Shown: one piece after another, positions 60,237 through 64,000 of the stretch
How the letters are laid out: every line of letters begins with the position of its first letter
Position numbering within the stretch: the stretch's first letter is position 1
From: Korobacter sp963703075
Lineage (GTDB): Bacteria > Acidobacteriota > Terriglobia > Terriglobales > Acidobacteriaceae
DNA length: 64,000 nucleotides
NCBI GenBank assembly: GCA_963703075.1
Contig: OY969786.1
Coordinates: forward strand, 930,001 to 994,000
Reading direction: 5' to 3'
The notes under the pieces: generated by a model
The model's database searches: none
Told to the model about the DNA's origin: nothing
Seen by the model: the letters and a program-made list of their open reading frames with translations, nothing else
Translations under genes and position numbers: made by a program

Positions 60237-61904
60237 TCACAGCTCTTCGCTGGCTGCCGTCAGGCTTGCAGCCGATGCGGCGCCGCGCGCCTGGCTCAAC
60301 GCTGGCGTAGGTCGCGTAGGCCGCTTCAGCAGCAGCATGAACTCCGTCCCACGACCCGGCGCGGAGCGCACGTTGATCTTGCCCTCGTGTCCCTGGATGA
60401 TCTGGTAAACGATCGCCAGGCCAAGTCCGGTGCCACCATAAAACTCGCTCTGGAAGGGCTCGAAGATCTTCTCGATCTGCGGGCCGGCCATGCCAGGCCC
60501 GTCGTCGTTGAAATGAACCCGCCACATGTCATGGTCGGCACGCACGCTGACGGTCAGGGTGCCCCCATCCTTCATGGCGCGGCAGGCATTGTCGCTCAAG
60601 TTCCAGAAGACCTGCTTCAGCTTGTCACCATCCGCCATGCACACTGCACTTTCCGTCTCGAAGCGGCGCTCGATCCGCACGTTCATCTCGGGACGATGCT
60701 GGAGCAGCACCAGCGTGTCATTGAGCAGCGGGATGAGATCCACTTCCGTTAGTTCGAATTTCTTATCGCGAGAATACCAGAGGAAGTCCGTGATGATGGC
60801 ATTCAGCCGCTCCGATTCACGGGTGACGATGCTCACAAGCGTCTGCTGCTCGTCGGTAAGCGCCGACATGTGCGCCAGCATCTGTACCGATCCGGCAATC
60901 GAAGTAAGCGGATTGCGGATCTCGTGCGCGATGCCGGCCGCCATGCGTCCCACCGCCGAGAGACGGTCGCGGGTACGCACTTCGCGCTCCAGGCGACGGA
61001 TTTCGGTCAGGTCGTCGAAGGTGTAGATGTAACCCACCGAGCCGCGTTCCGGCACCACCAGCGGCGAAGCAATCACGCTGAAGGTCTTCTGGCGTCCCTT
61101 GGGCGTCCGCAACCGGACTTCCGCATGCACGGGAGCCGATGAAACAATCGGAAGGGGATCGAGAAACAGTTCGGTGATCGAGGTGCCGATCAGGTCGTTC
61201 TCCGGCCTTTCGACGAAACGCGCGGCAGCCCGGTTCATCACGTGGATGAGTCCGTCCAGCCCAGTCGTAATGAGGCCGGCGCTGATGGACTGGATGATGT
61301 TGGTGTGCAGCGCCTGGAGATTCTCAAGCTCGCCGCTCTTGTCGCGCAGCTCCACTCCGATTTGCCGGAGACGGGCGCTTAACCGGCCTGCCAGGTAGGC
61401 GACCGCGATAAAAGCGAACCAGTTGACCAGGATAACGATGTGCAGGCTGCGGGAATCGGTGTGCTGCTGTCCCCATGAGGGGATGGTGCCCCAGTAGCTC
61501 AGTTCCAGGATGGCGGTAAAACCCAGCGCAGAGATCAGCGCCGTGGCATAGGTCCAGGCAGGCGTAAGCAGCACGCTCGCCATGATGATGACGAGGGGAT
61601 AGAGGAAGTTGAAGCTGGTGTCCACGCCCCCTGTGGCATAGATGACCGCGGTGACGAAGAAAAGGTCGGTAACGACCTGCAGCCGCGATTGCAGCCGCGT
61701 TTCACGCCAGATGGCTGCCAGCAGAATGAGAAAAGCGGCAACCGTGTACCAGAGAACAATGACGGATACGAAGAGCTTCTTGGGAACCGCGGGTGAGGTG
61801 ATCGTGCTGATCGACAGCTCGATGCCCAGCAGGAAGGTGATGATGATGATGCGGACCTTCACCAGCCACTGCAACCAGGTACGTTCTTGGATTTCAGCCG
61901 TCAT
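60237..61904 (-). CDS. pilS: Sensor histidine kinase (PilS-like)
   Basis: A 555-aa membrane sensor. About six hydrophobic segments in the first 180 residues, a PAS-like domain, then DHp/HisKA with MAAGIAHEIRNPLTSIAGSV, and a HATPase_c with NLSDNACRAMKDGG (N box), DDGPGM (G1) and GGTGLGLAIVYQIIQGHEGK (G2). Partner of the downstream response regulator (48 bases apart); a hairpin separates it from pilC upstream. Confidence 0.88.
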   Translation of the reverse strand: MTAEIQERTWLQWLVKVRIIIITFLLGIELSISTITSPAVPKKLFVSVIVLWYTVAAFLILLAAIWRETRLQSRLQVVTDLFFVTAVIYATGGVDTSFNFLYPLVIIMASVLLTPAWTYATALISALGFTAILELSYWGTIPSWGQQHTDSRSLHIVILVNWFAFIAVAYLAGRLSARLRQIGVELRDKSGELENLQALHTNIIQSISAGLITTGLDGLIHVMNRAAARFVERPENDLIGTSITELFLDPLPIVSSAPVHAEVRLRTPKGRQKTFSVIASPLVVPERGSVGYIYTFDDLTEIRRLEREVRTRDRLSAVGRMAAGIAHEIRNPLTSIAGSVQMLAHMSALTDEQQTLVSIVTRESERLNAIITDFLWYSRDKKFELTEVDLIPLLNDTLVLLQHRPEMNVRIERRFETESAVCMADGDKLKQVFWNLSDNACRAMKDGGTLTVSVRADHDMWRVHFNDDGPGMAGPQIEKIFEPFQSEFYGGTGLGLAIVYQIIQGHEGKINVRSAPGRGTEFMLLLKRPTRPTPALSQARGAASAASLTAASEEL

Positions 61905-61964
61905 CGTCGTTCCGATACTCCCCAGAGAGATGGTATTCGAAATCCATTCCGGCGGAGCAGGTTT

Positions 61965-61987
61965 GGGAGCGCCGTGGAGGCGCTCCC
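61965..61987 (-). terminator. Hairpin between pilC and pilS
   Basis: GGGAGCGCC (61965-61973) and GGCGCTCCC (61979-61987), a perfect 9-bp stem with a GTGGA loop. No strong T run follows, so it may be an attenuator or an mRNA processing hairpin rather than a full terminator. Confidence 0.5.
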
Positions 61988-62027
61988 ATCCAGGTGAGAA
62001 GTGTTACGTGGGCCGAACAACCTGTTT

Positions 62028-63243
62028 CTAGCCACCGGCCAACTTGTTGATCATCGAGAACAGCGGCAGGTACAGCGAGATCACAACGCCGCCGACCATA
62101 ACGCCAAGCATCACGATCATCATCGGTTCCAACAAGGTGAGCAAGTCCTTGGTTGCCGCATCGACGTCGTCTTCGTAGAAGTCGGCGATCTTTTGCAGCA
62201 TCGCGTCCATTGCGCCTGTCGCTTCACCAACTCCGATCATCTGCGTGACCATGTTGGGGAAGACGTTGCACTCGCGCAGGGGATCGACGATGGTGCGGCC
62301 TTCTTCGATCGACTTGCGGCACCTTATAGAGTGCTTCTTCCACCACCCGATTGCCGGAGGTGCGAGCGGTGATGTTCAAGCCTTCGAGAATCGGTACGCC
62401 TGAGGTGATCAGCGTGCCCAGGGTACGGGTGAAACGGGCAACCGCGATCTTACGCAGCAGCATGCCGAGAATGGGCAGGTGCAGAAGGAAGTTGTCGGTC
62501 ATGTAGCGGCCGCGATTGTCAGCGCGCACGGCCTTCAGGCCAAAGACGCCGCCGACCGCCACGATCGGCACCATCCACCAGAACGCGCCGATGAAGTTAC
62601 TGATCCCGATCACGATGCGGGTCGGCAAGGGAAGTGGTGCGCCAAGTCCGACGAACAGGTTGGCGAAAATTGGCACGACTTTCCAAAGCAGCAGGCCGAC
62701 GATCAAGAAGGCGATGCTGATCACCGATACCGGGTAGATCAACGCCGAACGGACCGCCGACTTCAGCTTCACTGCCTTTTCGACATAGGTCGCGAGGCGT
62801 TGAAGAATGGTGTCGAGAATACCGCCGGTTTCGCCCGCATCCACCATGTTGGTGACCAGTTCGTCGAAGATTTTCGGGTAGCCGCGCATGGCGTTGCCAA
62901 GCGTGGAACCGCCTTCGACAGTCTGCCGGACGCCAGTCAGCGCCTTTTGGAACGCCACCGATTCCTGGTTCGCGGCCAGAATCTCAAGACACTGCACGAG
63001 AGGAAGGCCGGCATCAATCATCACCGAAAACTGGCGGAAGAAGATGGCGACGTCCTTGGTCTTGACCTTGCCGCCACCGCCGAAGGTCGGCAGAGCGAAT
63101 TCTTTGCCCTTCTCCTTGATAGCCACGGGCTGAATGCGCTCGCGCCGGAGATTGCTGGCCAGAACCTGTTTGTTTTCGGCAGTGCGTTCTCCGGTTACTT
63201 TTTCCCCGGAAGCACTCTTGCCACTGAACGTAAATACGGGCAT
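62028..63243 (-). CDS. pilC: Type IV pilus inner-membrane platform protein PilC, with +1 frameshift
   Basis: Platform protein of the type IV pilus motor. The first frame (MPVFTFSGKSASGEKVTGER..., FFRQFSVMIDAGLPLVQCLE, and LVTNMVDAGETGGILDTIL) is clear. After EEALYKVP the frame breaks near 62324. One base over it continues KSIEEGRTIVDPLRECNVFP, MVTQMIGVGEATGAMDAML and ends SLYLPLFSMINKLAGG. The 1216-nt span is one more than a multiple of three; removing one C gives 404 aa, normal for PilC. Sequencing error is a likely cause. Confidence 0.85.
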
Positions 63244-63294
63244 ATGTCTCTCCTCGTCCTCCGGTCGGAACGCGGCCGGTGACGTTCCCTCGAA

Positions 63295-64000
63295 CTATCT
63301 GCGCGCGCTTGCGGCGGCAGCATTGCCTCCGCGGTTGGACAGCGTTTGGCCACGATTGATCATGTCCTGCAACTCTTCCGGCATCGACGAGCGCTGCAGG
63401 GCGAGTTCGGTCGTAATCTGCTTCTGGAACACCAGCGTGGCCAACGCCTGGTTGAATGTCTGCATGCCGAACTTGTCCTGACCGGTCTGCATGGCCGAAT
63501 AAATCTGGTGAACTTTGTCTTCGCGGATCAGGTTGCGGACGGCCGCATTCGGCACCAGGATCTCCATCGCCATGGCGCGTCCCGCGCCGCCAACTTTCGG
63601 CAGCAACGTTTGGCACATGATGCCTTCCAGTACCAGCGAAAGCTGTGCGCGAATCTGCGACTGCTGGTGCGAAGGGAAGACGTCGATAATACGGTTGATG
63701 GTCGACGCCGCGGAGTTGGTGTGCAGGGTGGCGAGCGTCAAGTGGCCCGTTTCTGCAATGCGCAGAGCCGATTCGACGGTCTCCAAGTCACGCATTTCGC
63801 CGATCAGCACCACGTCCGGATCTTCACGGAGAGCGGCGCGCAGCGCCTGCGAGAAGCCCTTGGTGTCGGAGTGGACTTCGCGCTGGTTGATCAGGCAGTT
63901 TTTGTGCTGGTGCACGAATTCGATCGGATCTTCGATCGTAATGATGTGCTCATGACGGTCGATATTGATCTTGTCGATCATCGCGGCCAGCGTGGTCGAC
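63295..64000 (-). CDS. pilT: Type IV pilus retraction ATPase PilT (partial)
   Basis: C-terminal part of the hexameric retraction motor. From the window edge it reads STTLAAMIDKINIDRHEHII (just after the Walker A GKS, which lies off the window), then the Asp box TIEDPIEFVHQHKNCLINQR, ALREDPDVVLIGEMRDLETV (Walker B), and AETGHLTLATLHTNSAA (His box), and a PilT-type C-terminus with MQTGQDKFGMQTFNQALATL. The 5' end of the gene lies beyond 64000. Confidence 0.93.
   Translation of the reverse strand, partial: STTLAAMIDKINIDRHEHIITIEDPIEFVHQHKNCLINQREVHSDTKGFSQALRAALREDPDVVLIGEMRDLETVESALRIAETGHLTLATLHTNSAASTINRIIDVFPSHQQSQIRAQLSLVLEGIMCQTLLPKVGGAGRAMAMEILVPNAAVRNLIREDKVHQIYSAMQTGQDKFGMQTFNQALATLVFQKQITTELALQRSSMPEELQDMINRGQTLSNRGGNAAAASARR

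Overview
The window looks like a chromosomal segment of an Acidobacteriota bacterium (Terriglobia, Koribacter-like). The reasons are high-GC coding sequence, a 14-type nuo operon, an acidobacterial VWFA-related protein, many secreted lipoproteins, and many copies of the short palindromic repeats (GGTGCCCCATCCTGAGCG..., GTCATCC..GCGAAG..., GGGCTAAAGCCC) that litter genomes of this group. No rRNA, tRNA, transposase, integrase or CRISPR array was found. The taxonomic call is an inference from gene content, not from a search.

Layout. 1-9629: minus-strand complex I operon read as nuoA-C-D-(unknown 155 aa)-E-F-G-H-J-K-L, running off the left edge in nuoL; nuoB and nuoI are absent from it. 9756-20116: thiS, a beta-helix protein, an M28 peptidase, a GNAT enzyme, a satD/DUF3307 pair, a VWFA-related protein and a BON-domain lipoprotein, with repeat blocks. 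20199-23335: a structured leader and a class II (B12-dependent) ribonucleotide reductase with an in-frame repeat relic. 23812-26482: a lower-GC three-gene cassette (D12 adenine methyltransferase, ParB/Srx protein, and a 280-aa protein with a HEPN-type RNxxxH motif). This is the best candidate in the window for an undescribed, probably defensive, system. 26483-31112: a repeat-rich zone with two frameshifted genes and a tandem pair of HAF-type secreted proteins. 31148-42892: mostly small secreted proteins and lipoproteins, a Rap1a/Tai-like orphan, a sugar-binding lipoprotein, a cluster of tiny helical proteins, a MerR regulator next to Cys/Met/His-rich secreted proteins, and an alcohol dehydrogenase. 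43067-50806: housekeeping genes (rpsT, DUF763, recQ, phoH-ybeY-corC-era). 50890-58796: a DUF4412-like protein, an ABC permease, a second CorC-type protein, an RND-type adaptor, a DUF4097 protein, a SAM hydrolase, a TPR protein and an M28 peptidase. 58797-64000: a type IV pilus block in the order pilT-pilC-pilS-pilR.

A cross-cutting feature is single-base indels. nuoJ, a lipoprotein gene (26739-27516), a zinc-motif gene (28436-28874) and pilC each carry one extra base. The doxX-like gene appears to lack one G in a G run. Removing or adding that one base restores a full-length, family-like protein each time, so sequencing or assembly error is at least as likely as real decay.
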